Shown here piece after piece: positions 9,534-18,707 of a stretch of DNA of 64,000 nucleotides; within the stretch, counting starts at the first letter, position 1; the number at the start of each line of letters is the position of its first letter. The notes under the pieces are model-generated. The model worked only from the letters and a program-made list of their open reading frames with translations. It had not been told where the DNA came from and ran no database searches. A program made the translations under genes and the position numbers. The stretch comes from Amarolinea aalborgensis (GTDB lineage Bacteria; Chloroflexota; Anaerolineae; SSC4; Amarolineaceae), in NCBI RefSeq assembly GCF_900491745.1, contig NZ_UETR01000002.1, forward strand, positions 1 through 64,000, given 5' to 3'.

Positions 9534-10244
9534 ATGTCGCTTCGGGATCACTTCCATCCTCCGCTGAGTGCGCATCGCCACTGGCACGCATTTCACAACG
9601 CGTGGGCGACGTACATTGCCGCTGACCTAAACCAGCGCCTGCCGCCCGGCTACTTTGCTGAACCGAATGTGCAGTTTGGCATCGAAATTGATGTCGCCAC
9701 ATTCCAGGAGCCGTTCACAGAAACGCAATCACCAGGGCCAACGATGGCATGGACAGCGCCTGCGCCAGCCCTCTCTGTGCCTTTCACGTTGACCTCGGAC
9801 ATCGTGGAAGTGGAGATTTTTACCGACGCTGGTGGTCCTATGCTGACCGCAGCCATCGAATTGATTAGCCCGGCCAACAAAGACCGTCCCGCACATCGCG
9901 CTGCCTTCGCGGCCAAATGCGAGACCTATCTGCGGCAAGGCATCAGCTTGATCATGGTTGATATCGTAACCGGGCGCAGCGCCAATTTGCACAACGATCT
10001 CCTGCGCAAACTGGCAACGAGTCTGCCTCCGTTGGGCAGCGATCTGTACGCCATTGCTTACCGGGCTTCGCAGGTGCGAGGCGAGTCTCATCTTGACATT
10101 TGGCCTGAGACCCTGGCCTTGGGACGCACTTTGCCTACCCTGCCGCTCTGGTTGCAGGGCGGGGTCAGTGTGCCCGTGGAACTGAATTTGACGTATGAGC
10201 AGACCTGCACGGCGCAGCGCATTGGTGACAACGGTCTTGGTTGA
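9534..10244 (+). CDS. DUF4058 family protein
   Basis: A 236-residue soluble protein. The N-terminus (FHPPLSAHRHWHAFHNAWAT, then LNQRLPPGYFAEPN) and the centre (VEVEIFTDAGGPMLTAAIEL, ISPANKDRPAHRAAF, KCETYLRQGISLIMVDIVTG) match the DUF4058 pattern common in Cyanobacteria and Chloroflexota. The EIL/ELSPANK-type core with K and D/E residues recalls restriction-endonuclease-like folds. That resemblance is my inference and no biochemical role is established. The ATG at 9534 is chosen for the AAGGAG nine bases upstream. An earlier ATG at 9462 lies inside the -35 element. It stands alone between two operons. Confidence 0.8.
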   Translation: MSLRDHFHPPLSAHRHWHAFHNAWATYIAADLNQRLPPGYFAEPNVQFGIEIDVATFQEPFTETQSPGPTMAWTAPAPALSVPFTLTSDIVEVEIFTDAGGPMLTAAIELISPANKDRPAHRAAFAAKCETYLRQGISLIMVDIVTGRSANLHNDLLRKLATSLPPLGSDLYAIAYRASQVRGESHLDIWPETLALGRTLPTLPLWLQGGVSVPVELNLTYEQTCTAQRIGDNGLG

Positions 10245-10326
10245 TGCGGATGGCTTCGCCGGCATTTCCCCAAACATGGTGCAACCTGGACGCGTGTCCT
10301 GCGTATTAGGCAACAGGTGAGGGATC

Positions 10327-10686
10327 ATGAACCTGATTGACTGGGTTGGCGTGGCGAAAAACGCACTCTGGATCTTGGGCCTGGCTGTGGTCCTGGCGGC
10401 TCTGAGCTACGCCGATTGGTGGGCTGGCGTCAATCACCAGCGTTTGACCGCAGCCCTGCGTACGCCCCTGTTCCAGACCCCCTTCAACCTGGGCATGACA
10501 TTGTTCGCAGCCGGCCTGGCCAGCACCAGCCGCTCCTGGTGGGAAATTGGCGCCTGGAGCGCGCTGCTGCTGCTCTTTGCCTGGCAAACCATCACCTCGT
10601 GGCAGGCCGGGCGCCAGACTCCCCGCACAACCCCGTCAGCGTCGCCTCAGCGCCCCGATCGCCCCGTTGATCCCCCTCATGTCTGA
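10327..10686 (+). CDS. Small membrane protein of unknown function
   Basis: A 119-residue protein with three predicted transmembrane segments (VAKNALWILGLAVVLAALSY, FQTPFNLGMTLFAAGLAS, WWEIGAWSALLLLFAW) and a proline-rich, charged tail. I do not recognise a family. It precedes two related membrane proteins by about 90 bases on the same strand and may belong to the same envelope-related unit. The start has only a weak AGGTGAGG upstream. Confidence 0.7.
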   Translation: MNLIDWVGVAKNALWILGLAVVLAALSYADWWAGVNHQRLTAALRTPLFQTPFNLGMTLFAAGLASTSRSWWEIGAWSALLLLFAWQTITSWQAGRQTPRTTPSASPQRPDRPVDPPHV

Positions 10687-10775
10687 AATTTGTCTGACGA
10701 ACCCGTGGCTTGTTGTTTTGTAACCTGCCGGCGCCCAATCGGCAAGGAAAGCACTCTAAGGGAAGGAGTTTGATC

Positions 10776-11426
10776 GTGGTTAATCAGCGCACAAATCTCA
10801 TTCTGGGCGGGCTGTTGCTGCTTGGTGGTTTCTTCCTCCTCCTGGTCAACTTCGACATCTTCGGCGACCTCGGCCCGACGGTGTGGGGCCTCTTTTTTGT
10901 GGTCGGCGGCCTGGTCTTCGTCGCCCTCTACCTGGGAAACCGGCAGCATTGGTGGCCCATCATACCAGGCCTGACCCTGGTTGGCGTCGGCGCGCTCGTC
11001 TTGCTCAGCGGCGCCGGTTTGGAAGGTGAGTGGTTGCCGTCTGTTTTATTCGGCGCCATTGCGGCGGCCTTCCTGGTGGTCTATCTCAGCCAACCGGCTG
11101 TCAACTGGTGGGCTATCATCCCTGGCGGCGTCATGGCCAGCCTGGCGCTCGTGTTGATATCGGGTGACGCCGGCGGGGCAGCGATGCTGTTGGGCCTGGC
11201 CGCTACGTTTGGCCTCGTCTACCTGCAAGGCGCGCTGCGCAACCTCCATCAGCAGTTTTGGTGGGCGCTCATTCCGGCTGGCGTTCTGGCGATCATCGGC
11301 CTTTTCCTCCTGGCCGGCGCTGTGGAACAGATGGCGTGGATCGGGCGCTTATGGCCGTTGGTGCTGATTCTGGTCGGCGTGGGTGTTCTCTTGCGCAATG
11401 GATTATCTCCCAGCCGGGAGCGTTAG
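10776..11426 (+). CDS. Multi-pass membrane protein of repeated LiaF/DUF5668-like units
   Basis: A 216-residue protein with about eight hydrophobic segments arranged in repeating pairs, each pair joined by a WW(P/A)-I-I-P-G turn (HWWPIIPG, NWWAIIPGG, FWWALIPAG). This repeat is typical of small envelope membrane proteins related to LiaF-type TM units. Their role is unclear, with cell-envelope stress sensing suggested for relatives. The GTG at 10776 is preferred over the upstream ATG at 10710 because GGAAGGAG stands seven bases before it. The next gene begins three bases after its stop and encodes a paralogue. Confidence 0.72.
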   Translation: MVNQRTNLILGGLLLLGGFFLLLVNFDIFGDLGPTVWGLFFVVGGLVFVALYLGNRQHWWPIIPGLTLVGVGALVLLSGAGLEGEWLPSVLFGAIAAAFLVVYLSQPAVNWWAIIPGGVMASLALVLISGDAGGAAMLLGLAATFGLVYLQGALRNLHQQFWWALIPAGVLAIIGLFLLAGAVEQMAWIGRLWPLVLILVGVGVLLRNGLSPSRER

Positions 11427-11429
11427 CCT

Positions 11430-12338
11430 ATGACGACCACACCTAGCGACGGCGCGGCCAAGCGCAACACGCTTTTGTGGGGCGGCGGCATCTTGGTGGC
11501 CGGCGTTTTCTTGCTGCTTGTCAATTCCGGAAAGCTCGACCCCTATGCTCCCGTCTGGCAGTACATCCTGGCCAGTCTCTTTGGGGTCGGCGGGATTGCC
11601 TTTCTGATTCTTTTCGTGCGTGATGTCGTTCGCTGGTGGCCGATCATTCCCGCCTTCACCCTGCTGACGACCGGCGTGATCATTTTTCTGACCACGCAGG
11701 CCAAACTGGCGGGCGAAATGCTCGGCGCCATTCTGTTCTTCGGCGTCGCGCTGGCTTTTGCTGTGATTTTTCTGCTCGATCGCCGCCGCTGGTGGGCTGT
11801 CATTCCCGGCGGCGTGCTTCTACTCGTCAGCGCAACGACTGCGCTGAGCACCCTTCAGGTGCGGCCCAACGTGCTGAGCGCCACGCTGTTCATCGGCATG
11901 GGGGTGGTGTTCCTGTTCGTCTACCTGCTTGGTCCGCTCAAGCGCGAGGTCTGGTGGGCGCTGGTGCCGGCGACCGCGCTGATCGCCTTCGGCCTCTTCA
12001 CCTTCGTTTTCAGCAGCGCAACCGGCGGCCCGCAGTTGTTCGTGGCGCAGTGGTGGCCGGTGCTGCTCGTGGCGCTCGGCATCTTCCTGCTCGTGCGCGG
12101 CTTCACCAGGCTGGGCAGCCGCACGCTGCCCGCGGCTGATCTGACGTTGCCTCCGCTGCCCGCGGCCGGGGAGACGCCAGCCGCGCCCAGCACAGCCGTC
12201 ATTCACCCGCAGGATAGGACCGCAGCCATCGTGACGACCGCGCCGCCCACGCCGCCCGCGGCGCCGCCGTTACCCGAACCGGCCGCGCCTTCGCCGCCCG
12301 ACCCCGTTGATTCTCCTGGCGATGAAGAACCGGCCTAG
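11430..12338 (+). CDS. Paralogous multi-pass membrane protein with a Pro/Ala-rich tail
   Basis: A 302-residue paralogue of the preceding protein, with the same tandem two-helix units and turns (RWWPIIPAF, RWWAVIPGG, VWWALVPAT). After residue ~240 a cytoplasmic or periplasmic tail very rich in proline and alanine follows (runs such as APPTPPAAPPLPEP). Three bases separate the two genes, which suggests translational coupling after a local duplication. Function is unknown. It ends at a bidirectional terminator shared with the convergent methyltransferase. Confidence 0.72.
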   Translation: MTTTPSDGAAKRNTLLWGGGILVAGVFLLLVNSGKLDPYAPVWQYILASLFGVGGIAFLILFVRDVVRWWPIIPAFTLLTTGVIIFLTTQAKLAGEMLGAILFFGVALAFAVIFLLDRRRWWAVIPGGVLLLVSATTALSTLQVRPNVLSATLFIGMGVVFLFVYLLGPLKREVWWALVPATALIAFGLFTFVFSSATGGPQLFVAQWWPVLLVALGIFLLVRGFTRLGSRTLPAADLTLPPLPAAGETPAAPSTAVIHPQDRTAAIVTTAPPTPPAAPPLPEPAAPSPPDPVDSPGDEEPA

Positions 12339-12344
12339 ATAAGA

Positions 12345-13067
12345 TCAAGGCCCGCCGTCAATCAGTGACGGCGGGCCTTCTTGTTCGTGCGCGCCTATCT
12401 GCGCCGTAAGGATCGAGACGCGGCCAGACGGCAGCTCGCGTGTTTGCCAACTGGCCGCGAAGCCCAGGCCGCGCACCTGGGCCGGCATCGCCCGCATCAG
12501 ACGCTGCGCGGCCAGGTCGGGCGAAAGCAGGGCCTGCAGCAGGCGCGCAATCAGACCGGGGTGGTCAATTTCCCCTCCATCCACCCAGATGACCCATCCG
12601 CCCGGCGCCAGCACGCGACCAAACTCCTGCCAGGTGCGCAGATCAAAAACGTACGCTGTGGGAAAGGTCAGGATGATGCAGTCCACGCTGCACGCAGGCA
12701 GCGGAATGGCCTGCGCCGTGCCCTGCACGAGGAGCACCGAGGTCAGTCCACCGCGGCGCAGCCGTTGCACGGCCGCACGCAGCATAGGCGCAGAGCGATC
12801 GAGGCCGATGACCGCCCTGCCTGCGGCGGACGCCTCAGCCAGCAGCGCGCCTGTGCCGCAGCCAACTTCGAGGAGTCGCGGTTGGATGCCAGTTAGGGCA
12901 GTCCGCGCGCGCAGCGCCACGATGGCCTGCCGACGCCAGGTGTGCCACTGGCCGTTCGAAAAGAGCTGCGCCACCGCCTCATACAGCGGCGCCAGCCATC
13001 CATACGCCAGCGATGAGGCCAACTGGAAAACGAGCCGTTTGAGCTGCACGCCGCGCCTCACGCTCAC
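12345..13067 (-). CDS. Class I SAM-dependent methyltransferase
   Basis: About 240 residues with the Rossmann-fold methyltransferase motifs: LLEVGCGTGALL (motif I, SAM binding), VIGLDRSAPML (motif II acidic residue), VLLVQGTAQAIPLP and a RVLAPGGWVIWVDGG post-motif. The substrate cannot be told from sequence, and the family includes ubiquinone/menaquinone-type and small-molecule enzymes. The start is uncertain. The open frame extends to 13193 and would overlap the Clp gene, so I give the GTG at 13067. A GTG at 13049 is also possible. The C-terminus lies inside a terminator hairpin. Confidence 0.8.
   Translation of the reverse strand: MSVRRGVQLKRLVFQLASSLAYGWLAPLYEAVAQLFSNGQWHTWRRQAIVALRARTALTGIQPRLLEVGCGTGALLAEASAAGRAVIGLDRSAPMLRAAVQRLRRGGLTSVLLVQGTAQAIPLPACSVDCIILTFPTAYVFDLRTWQEFGRVLAPGGWVIWVDGGEIDHPGLIARLLQALLSPDLAAQRLMRAMPAQVRGLGFAASWQTRELPSGRVSILTAQIGAHEQEGPPSLIDGGP
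12349..12377. terminator. Bidirectional terminator between convergent genes
   Basis: GGCCCGCCGTCA and TGACGGCGGGCC form a perfect 12-bp stem with a five-base loop, followed by TTCTTGTT. On the minus strand the same bases encode the last residues of the methyltransferase (LIDGGP). Confidence 0.85.
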
Positions 13068-13176
13068 CGTTGGCCCCGATGCGCCGTTTCGAGGCCAGAC
13101 GGCAGCCGCAGACCCCCTGAGAGCTTGAGCGCGCAAGTCCGGTCGAAGCCGCGCATGATCGTGTTCCTCTCCAGGC

Positions 13177-15393
13177 TCAAGCGCCCGGCGCAAATACCAA
13201 GCCTGTTTCTCCGGCGTCCAGGCGCAGCACCGTGCCCGCGGGCGGTTCCTGCGTCAGCAGATAATCGGCGAGCGGCTCCCGCACGAACTTGCGGATGATG
13301 CGGCGCAGCGGACGCGCGCCCCACTCGGGGTGATCATTCTGCGCCAACAGCCAGGTGATGGCCGCATCGGTCAATTCCAGGGTCAGGCCGCGCTCGGCCA
13401 GCAGCTTGTTTTCCTTCTTGATCATCAGCACGAGGATCTTGCGCAGTTCGGCCTGCGTCAGCGGCAGGAACATGATGATTTCATCCAGACGGTTGAGGAA
13501 CTCCGGCCGGAAGAACTGCTTGACCTTGAGCATGACCAATTCACGCGTCTCTTCGCTGAGCATGGTCTGTTCCAGGAACTCGGCGCCCAGGTTGCTGGTC
13601 ATGATGATCACCGCATCCGCAAACGAGGTCAGACGACCCTGGCCGTCGGTCAGCCGTCCTTCTTCCATGACCTGCAGCAGCACATCGAGCACGCGCGGAT
13701 GCGCCTTCTCCACCTCGTCCAACAGCACGACGGTGTAGGGACGCTGGCGCACGCGGTCGGTCAACTGGCCGCCACTCTCGTAACCGACGTAGCCAGGCGG
13801 CGCGCCGATCAGGCGGTTGACGGTATGTTCCTGCTGGTATTCGCTCATGTCCAGCACCACCATCGCATTCTCATCATCGAACAGGAACTCCGCCAGCGCC
13901 TTGGCCAGCTCGGTCTTGCCTACGCCGGTGGGGCCAAGAAAGAGGAACGAGCCAATGGGCCGGCTGGGGTCCTTCAGCCCGACGCGCGCCGTCTTGACTG
14001 CACGACTAAGCGCCAACACCGCCTCTTCCTGGCCGATGATGCGCTGGTGCAAAAATTCTACCATGTTGGCGAAGCGCGCGCGGTCGTCCGCGCCCAGTTT
14101 CGCCACAGGCACGCCGCTCATCAGGCTGGTGGCTACCAGCACGTCCTCTTCATCCAGCGTCGAATCGTCAGCATGGCCTGGGCTTGGCTGCGGCCGAAAG
14201 GCCAGGTGCGGCTGACTGCCCATGCGCACGACCGCCGCCGCGCGGTGCATGAGCTGCACCGCCGCCGCCGGAAGCGGGTTCTGACCCAGGTAGCGCTTGG
14301 CTAAGGTTGCCGCACGGCCCAGGGCCTTGTCGTTGACGGTGATGCCGTACTCACGCTCCAGCGCGGGTTTGTGCAAACCCAGGATGGTGGTTGTGTCCGC
14401 CACAGTCGCTTCGGGCACGCGCAGCACGTGGCTGCGTTCGGTGATCAGCGCGTCGTTGGCGATGCGCGCGGTGTAGTCCGCGTCGGTGACGCTGGCAACG
14501 ACCACGGCGCCGCCGTCCAAGAAAGCGCGCCGCACAGCCGTGGTGGCCTTGGGGAACTCGGCATCCAGCGAATTGCCTAGAAAACGCTGCGCGCTGGGCA
14601 GAAAGAGGATGCCGCCGCTGGCCTGTTTTGCGGCCGCCTGCACCGATTTGGCCGCGTCGTCCAGCAGGGCTGTTTCTGCAATCGTGATGACGGACTTCAG
14701 ATCGCGCGGGCCTTTGCCTTCGGCCATGAGCAGCGCCAGGCTCTGCACCAACGACCGTTTGCCCACGCCAGCCGGTCCCACCAGGATGACATGACGATTT
14801 TCGGCCAATGCCAGCAGGCTCAACATATCGCGTAGCAAATCCTCGCGGTAGAACACCGGCGCCAGCTCGCCGGCCTTGGCCTGCGCCACCCAGTCGGGGC
14901 TGGTCAGGCGTTTGGCCACGGCCGTGTCGGCCAACAGGCTGGTCATGGCGGCCGGCGTCACGCCGTAGCGCTGCAGCATGGCCGCGGTGGAAACGCCCTT
15001 CTGGCTCATAGCCGCCAGGGCATGGGCCGAGCCGACGTAGATTTCACCCGCAGCCTGGGCAATCGCGCGGGCCTCGTCCAGCACCACGATCATCTCGTCC
15101 GAAAGCGCGGCCGGTCGGCCGTCGTCGCCCATGAAGTCCAGATTGGCGTTGGCGCCGTCGCGCATCTCGGCCATCGTCTGCACAGTGCGCGCCATGTCGT
15201 CCAACTTGAAACCGCGCTCGGCCGCCAATTTCTGCAACACACGGTTGGCGTCGAAGTCCGGATTGGTGATGAACAGGTAAAGCAGCATTTCGGGCGTCAG
15301 CACCGTCTTGTTGAAGCGCTGACGCAGCGCCCTGGCCGCGTTGAGCGCCTTGCTGGTCTCCGGCGCGAGGATGTTTGGATTCAGTGTTCCCAT
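13177..15393 (-). CDS. Clp-type AAA+ ATPase (ClpA/ClpC-like) with degenerate first ATPase domain
   Basis: A 738-residue protein built as Clp N-domain (residues ~10-155), first AAA+ module D1 (~175-385) and second module D2 (~435-738). D2 is intact: GPTGVGKTEL (487-496), VVLLDEVEKAH (~555-565), sensor TSNLGAEF and the arginine region. D1 has a Walker A (GPAGVGKR, 206-213), but where the Walker B DE should be the sequence reads ILFLPSAQR (~262-270), so hydrolysis there is unlikely. There is no ClpB middle coiled coil. It probably remodels proteins, possibly with ClpP, using D2 alone. The start has AGGAAA seven bases upstream. It is the head of a minus-strand group with the methyltransferase. 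Confidence 0.85.
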   Translation of the reverse strand: MGTLNPNILAPETSKALNAARALRQRFNKTVLTPEMLLYLFITNPDFDANRVLQKLAAERGFKLDDMARTVQTMAEMRDGANANLDFMGDDGRPAALSDEMIVVLDEARAIAQAAGEIYVGSAHALAAMSQKGVSTAAMLQRYGVTPAAMTSLLADTAVAKRLTSPDWVAQAKAGELAPVFYREDLLRDMLSLLALAENRHVILVGPAGVGKRSLVQSLALLMAEGKGPRDLKSVITIAETALLDDAAKSVQAAAKQASGGILFLPSAQRFLGNSLDAEFPKATTAVRRAFLDGGAVVVASVTDADYTARIANDALITERSHVLRVPEATVADTTTILGLHKPALEREYGITVNDKALGRAATLAKRYLGQNPLPAAAVQLMHRAAAVVRMGSQPHLAFRPQPSPGHADDSTLDEEDVLVATSLMSGVPVAKLGADDRARFANMVEFLHQRIIGQEEAVLALSRAVKTARVGLKDPSRPIGSFLFLGPTGVGKTELAKALAEFLFDDENAMVVLDMSEYQQEHTVNRLIGAPPGYVGYESGGQLTDRVRQRPYTVVLLDEVEKAHPRVLDVLLQVMEEGRLTDGQGRLTSFADAVIIMTSNLGAEFLEQTMLSEETRELVMLKVKQFFRPEFLNRLDEIIMFLPLTQAELRKILVLMIKKENKLLAERGLTLELTDAAITWLLAQNDHPEWGARPLRRIIRKFVREPLADYLLTQEPPAGTVLRLDAGETGLVFAPGA

Positions 15394-15440
15394 ACGTGTT
15401 TCCTATGCTTCGAGTGCTCTATGCTGTCCAGCGATGGCCT

Positions 15441-16907
15441 TCAGTCCCTGGGGCGCCGATGTTCCAGGCGCAGCGCAGCCAGCGCCAGCAGCAGCGCCAG
15501 GCCGACGACGGCGGCGCCGAGCAAAAAGACATCATGCAGGCCGGCGACCAGGGCGGCGGGCGGCGCGCTGGTGACGTCCGCGCCCACGGGGATTGACGTG
15601 GCGGCCTGCACGCGGCTGGCCCACAGCGCGCCGAGTGTGGCCACCCCGGCCGTTTGTCCCAGCACACGCGCCAGGGCCAGCAGACCGGAGGCAATACCCA
15701 GCCGTTCGCGCGGCGCCGCGCCCATAATGGCGCTGTTGTTGGGGGCGTTGAACAGGCCGATGCCCAGGCCCACCAGCGCGTAACGCAGGATGTAGCCGCT
15801 GCGCGTGGTGTCCGTGTTCAGGGTCGAAATCAAGACAAAGCCCACGGTCAACAAAGACAGACCGGCCACGCAGATGGCGCGCGTGCCAAAACGATCCGAC
15901 AGCAGGCCAGCCAGCGGGCCCATCAGCCCCAGACCCACCGGAACAACGGCCAGCAGCAGTCCCACCTGCTGCATCGGATAGCCGAGGACATTGTTCAGAT
16001 AGAATGGCATGAGGAAGGTGGAGCCAGCCATGGCGATGAAAACGAGCACGCCGGTGACCAGGTTGACGCTGAAGAGCACATTGCGGAAGAGATGCAGGTC
16101 AACCATCGGCTGGGGCGTGCGCAGGCTGGCCAGGACGAAGCTGATTGCCAGCAGTCCGCTGCCCAGGAGCAAGCCAATGACGAGCGGACTGCGCCAACCG
16201 GCGCCCTGGCTGAAACTCAGCGCCAGCAGCAGGGAAAGCAACGCGCCGAAGAGCAGCAGCGCGCCGGGCGCGTCGAAACGCTGGCCCGGGCGCGGCGGCG
16301 ACCACGGTACAAAACGGTAGACCAGGGCCACCCCGATGATGCCGACCGGAAGATTGACATAAAAAATAGAGCGCCAACTGAAATGCTGAATCAGCAGGCC
16401 GCCCAGGGTGGGGCCAGCCATGATGCCGAGAGAGACGATCACGCTGCCGTAGCTCAGGGCCCGACCGCGTTCGCTGGCGGGAAACGCCTCGGTGATAAGG
16501 GCTGAACCGAGCGCGGCGACCATCGCGCCGCCGATGGCCTGCAGGACGCGGAAGACAATCAACCAGACGATGTTGGGCGCCAGTCCACACAGGGCCGAGG
16601 CCAGCGTGAAGAGGACAAAACCGCTGAGGTAAATGTTCTTCTTGCCGCGCATGTCAGCCAGGCGCCCAACCGTGAGCAGCAGGCTGCTGAGGGTGAGCAG
16701 ATAGCCCAGCACGACCCACTGCACCAGGGCAAAGGTCGCGCCCAGGTCGCGTTCCAACGTGGGCACAGCCACGTTGACGATGCTGCCGTCAATCGTGGAC
16801 AGGAAGATGCCCATGCCTACGGCGCTCAGAACCAGCCACTTACGGCTGTAGTCAGGCGGGGGCAGGGCCTGAGGTTCTGGCGCGGCCAGCGGAGATCGGT
16901 CAGCCAC
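15441..16907 (-). CDS. MFS drug/proton antiporter, DHA2 (EmrB/QacA) family
   Basis: A 488-residue permease with about 14 hydrophobic segments, the DHA2 topology. Landmarks are LSTIDGSIVNVAVPTLERDL in TM1 (motif D1), GRLADMRGKKNIY (motif A), FRVLQAIGGAMVAALGSALI (motif B) and LGIMAGPTLGGLL (motif C, antiporter). It should export lipophilic compounds. Start codon is GTG at 16907, eight bases after the stop of the cyanophycinase gene, so translational coupling is likely. No adjacent TetR-type repressor was seen. Confidence 0.92.
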   Translation of the reverse strand: MADRSPLAAPEPQALPPPDYSRKWLVLSAVGMGIFLSTIDGSIVNVAVPTLERDLGATFALVQWVVLGYLLTLSSLLLTVGRLADMRGKKNIYLSGFVLFTLASALCGLAPNIVWLIVFRVLQAIGGAMVAALGSALITEAFPASERGRALSYGSVIVSLGIMAGPTLGGLLIQHFSWRSIFYVNLPVGIIGVALVYRFVPWSPPRPGQRFDAPGALLLFGALLSLLLALSFSQGAGWRSPLVIGLLLGSGLLAISFVLASLRTPQPMVDLHLFRNVLFSVNLVTGVLVFIAMAGSTFLMPFYLNNVLGYPMQQVGLLLAVVPVGLGLMGPLAGLLSDRFGTRAICVAGLSLLTVGFVLISTLNTDTTRSGYILRYALVGLGIGLFNAPNNSAIMGAAPRERLGIASGLLALARVLGQTAGVATLGALWASRVQAATSIPVGADVTSAPPAALVAGLHDVFLLGAAVVGLALLLALAALRLEHRRPRD

Positions 16908-16915
16908 GGCGCGGC

Positions 16916-17740
16916 CTACGGCTGCAGCGGGCGGCGCTTGTCAATGTCAAAGCCGTAACCGTCTACGAGGACATGCATGGTGACGCCAAGCATCGCAACG
17001 GGCTTGATCTCCTCCATTTTGTGAATGTCGGTGTATTCGAGCGAATTGCAGTCCACGATGACGACGCTGTGCTGCCCGATGACGCGCAGGCGGTTATCCG
17101 CTTCGATGACGATGGCGGTATCCTCGTCAATGCCGACGCCGAGCAGGAAAGGGTTGTACGCGGCCGCGGCCATCAGGCGGCCGGTGCGCAGGCGCTGACT
17201 GAAATGTTGATCAATGATCAGGCGGTTGGTCAGCCCCAAGCCGGGCGCAAAATTGATCATGCGCTGGATCGGTGTGCTGCCCTGATGGCCGAAGGCAATC
17301 ATATGCTCGCATAGCACAGCCGCGCCGGCGCTGGTGCCGCCCACCAGGACGCCGTTGGCGTTGGCGCGGCGGATGGCCTGCGCCAACGGCGTGCCGCCCA
17401 GCAGGGCCGAGAAGCGCAGCTGATTGCCGCCGACAAGGAAAATGCCGGTGGCTTCTTGCAGCGGAATCAGATGCGCCGGATCAATCGCATCCTGGCGCTG
17501 GAACACCGGCAAAATCTGCACGGCCGCCGCGCCAAACGACTGAAAGATGTCCATGTGCGCCTGACCGGCAGTCTGCCGGTCCTCGGACGCGGTGGGAACG
17601 ACCACCAGCCGGGCGGCATCGCCCCCGGCCAGGGTGTGGAAATAGCGCAAGATGCGGCGTGCGCCGGCTTTGTCTTCGGAGCCGCCAATGGCCATCAGCG
17701 GACCGCGCTGGCTGCCGGTCGGAATAGGTGCAGGAGACAT
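16916..17740 (-). CDS. Cyanophycinase-like serine peptidase (S51 family)
   Basis: A 274-residue protein of the cyanophycinase/peptidase E fold. It carries the conserved GGNQLRF, the nucleophile elbow VGGTSAGAAVLCEHM (Ser within GTSAG), and the late GVGIDEDTA segment. Characterised members cleave beta-Asp-Arg dipeptides from cyanophycin. No cyanophycin synthetase is seen here, so another beta-aspartyl peptide could be the substrate. The upstream neighbour is a diverged paralogue without the serine, and the downstream MFS gene follows after eight bases. Confidence 0.88.
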   Translation of the reverse strand: MSPAPIPTGSQRGPLMAIGGSEDKAGARRILRYFHTLAGGDAARLVVVPTASEDRQTAGQAHMDIFQSFGAAAVQILPVFQRQDAIDPAHLIPLQEATGIFLVGGNQLRFSALLGGTPLAQAIRRANANGVLVGGTSAGAAVLCEHMIAFGHQGSTPIQRMINFAPGLGLTNRLIIDQHFSQRLRTGRLMAAAAYNPFLLGVGIDEDTAIVIEADNRLRVIGQHSVVIVDCNSLEYTDIHKMEEIKPVAMLGVTMHVLVDGYGFDIDKRRPLQP

Positions 17741-17775
17741 AATCTGTAATCTTCAATCTGTCATCTTGAATCTTG
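17741..17775. repeat. Short AATCT(T/G)-rich repeat
   Basis: Imperfect tandem copies of CTGTAATCTTCAAT / CTGTCATCTTGAAT. A near-identical tract is at 49425-49462. It lies between the two cyanophycinase paralogues. Confidence 0.6.
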
Positions 17776-17779
17776 AGCC

Positions 17780-18634
17780 CTAGAACGAACTGCGCGCCGG
17801 TTCTTCCAGGATGTTCTCTTCTTCGTACAGGCCGCGCTTGTCAATGTCGTAGTAGTGATCGTTCGGCAGTTGGTGGAACTCGATGCCCTCGATGGACACG
17901 GTCTGCCCGAAGGGGACTTCGTACAGGTTCGTGCGCGTGATGCCGCTGCCATTGGCGAGGGCGGCGGGGACTTCGCCCACGCCTTCGAGGAGATTGCCCG
18001 GGTGCAGCACCACTGCGGCGTTGGCGTGAATGCCAACACCGAGCAAGAATGGATTGGCCGCCACGGCCACGCACAAAGGCCCATACCACGCATCCGCGGT
18101 GTAGTCCGCCACGAACATGACTCGATTGGTCAGTCCCAGCCCAGGCGCAAAGCGCACGATGCCTCGTTCAGGCTGCGGCCGCGGCTCGGCATAGGCGATC
18201 ATGTGTTCCGCCAGGAAAGCGACGGCATGACCACTGCCGGCTACCACCTTGCCGCGTGCGTGACCGCGGCGGATGGCCTGCGCCACCGGGGTGCCGCCCA
18301 GGACGGTGGAGAGGCGCAGCGGGTTGCCATCCGTGAAGAAGTAAGCCGTGGCGTGTTGAATCACGGCCTGTGCGTCGGCGCTGCGCGCATCCAGCCGTGT
18401 GCGGATGGGGAGCAGCTCGACCCAGTTGACCCCCCAGCGCGCAAACAAGGCGCGCGCCTGCTCAGCGGCGTCGAAATCGCGACTGGCGGTGGGAATGATG
18501 GCAATACGCGCGCCGTAGCTGCCCGCCAACTGCCAAAAGTATTGTAAGATGTAGCTGGCGTCGTTGAACGGCTCGTGGCCGCCGGTGGCGACGAGGGCGC
18601 CCCGAGTAAAGCCGGCCGGTACAAGTGCTGGCAT
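17780..18634 (-). CDS. Cyanophycinase-fold paralogue lacking the catalytic serine
   Basis: A 284-residue protein that aligns along its length with the next gene (GGHEPFNDASYILQYF, LGGTPVAQAIRRG, FLAEHMIAY, NPFLLGVGI). At the nucleophile elbow GTSAG of the paralogue is replaced by GSGHA: Gly occupies the serine position and the preceding Thr is Ser. GGNQ is also changed to DGNP. It is likely a pseudoenzyme, or uses a shifted nucleophile. Being adjacent and on the same strand, it may form a heteromer with the intact paralogue, which is inferred only. GAGGTACCACC precedes the ATG. Confidence 0.82.
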   Translation of the reverse strand: MPALVPAGFTRGALVATGGHEPFNDASYILQYFWQLAGSYGARIAIIPTASRDFDAAEQARALFARWGVNWVELLPIRTRLDARSADAQAVIQHATAYFFTDGNPLRLSTVLGGTPVAQAIRRGHARGKVVAGSGHAVAFLAEHMIAYAEPRPQPERGIVRFAPGLGLTNRVMFVADYTADAWYGPLCVAVAANPFLLGVGIHANAAVVLHPGNLLEGVGEVPAALANGSGITRTNLYEVPFGQTVSIEGIEFHQLPNDHYYDIDKRGLYEEENILEEPARSSF

Positions 18635-18707
18635 ACGGTGGGTGGTACCTCACTGATTGGTGTGCACCGTATTGTACACGCGTTCACCCACCGCGGCAAG
18701 ATGGCAG

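Noticed and set aside
13330..14304. Plus-strand frame opposite the Clp gene
   Set aside because: Antisense shadow of conserved D2 sequence. No independent evidence.
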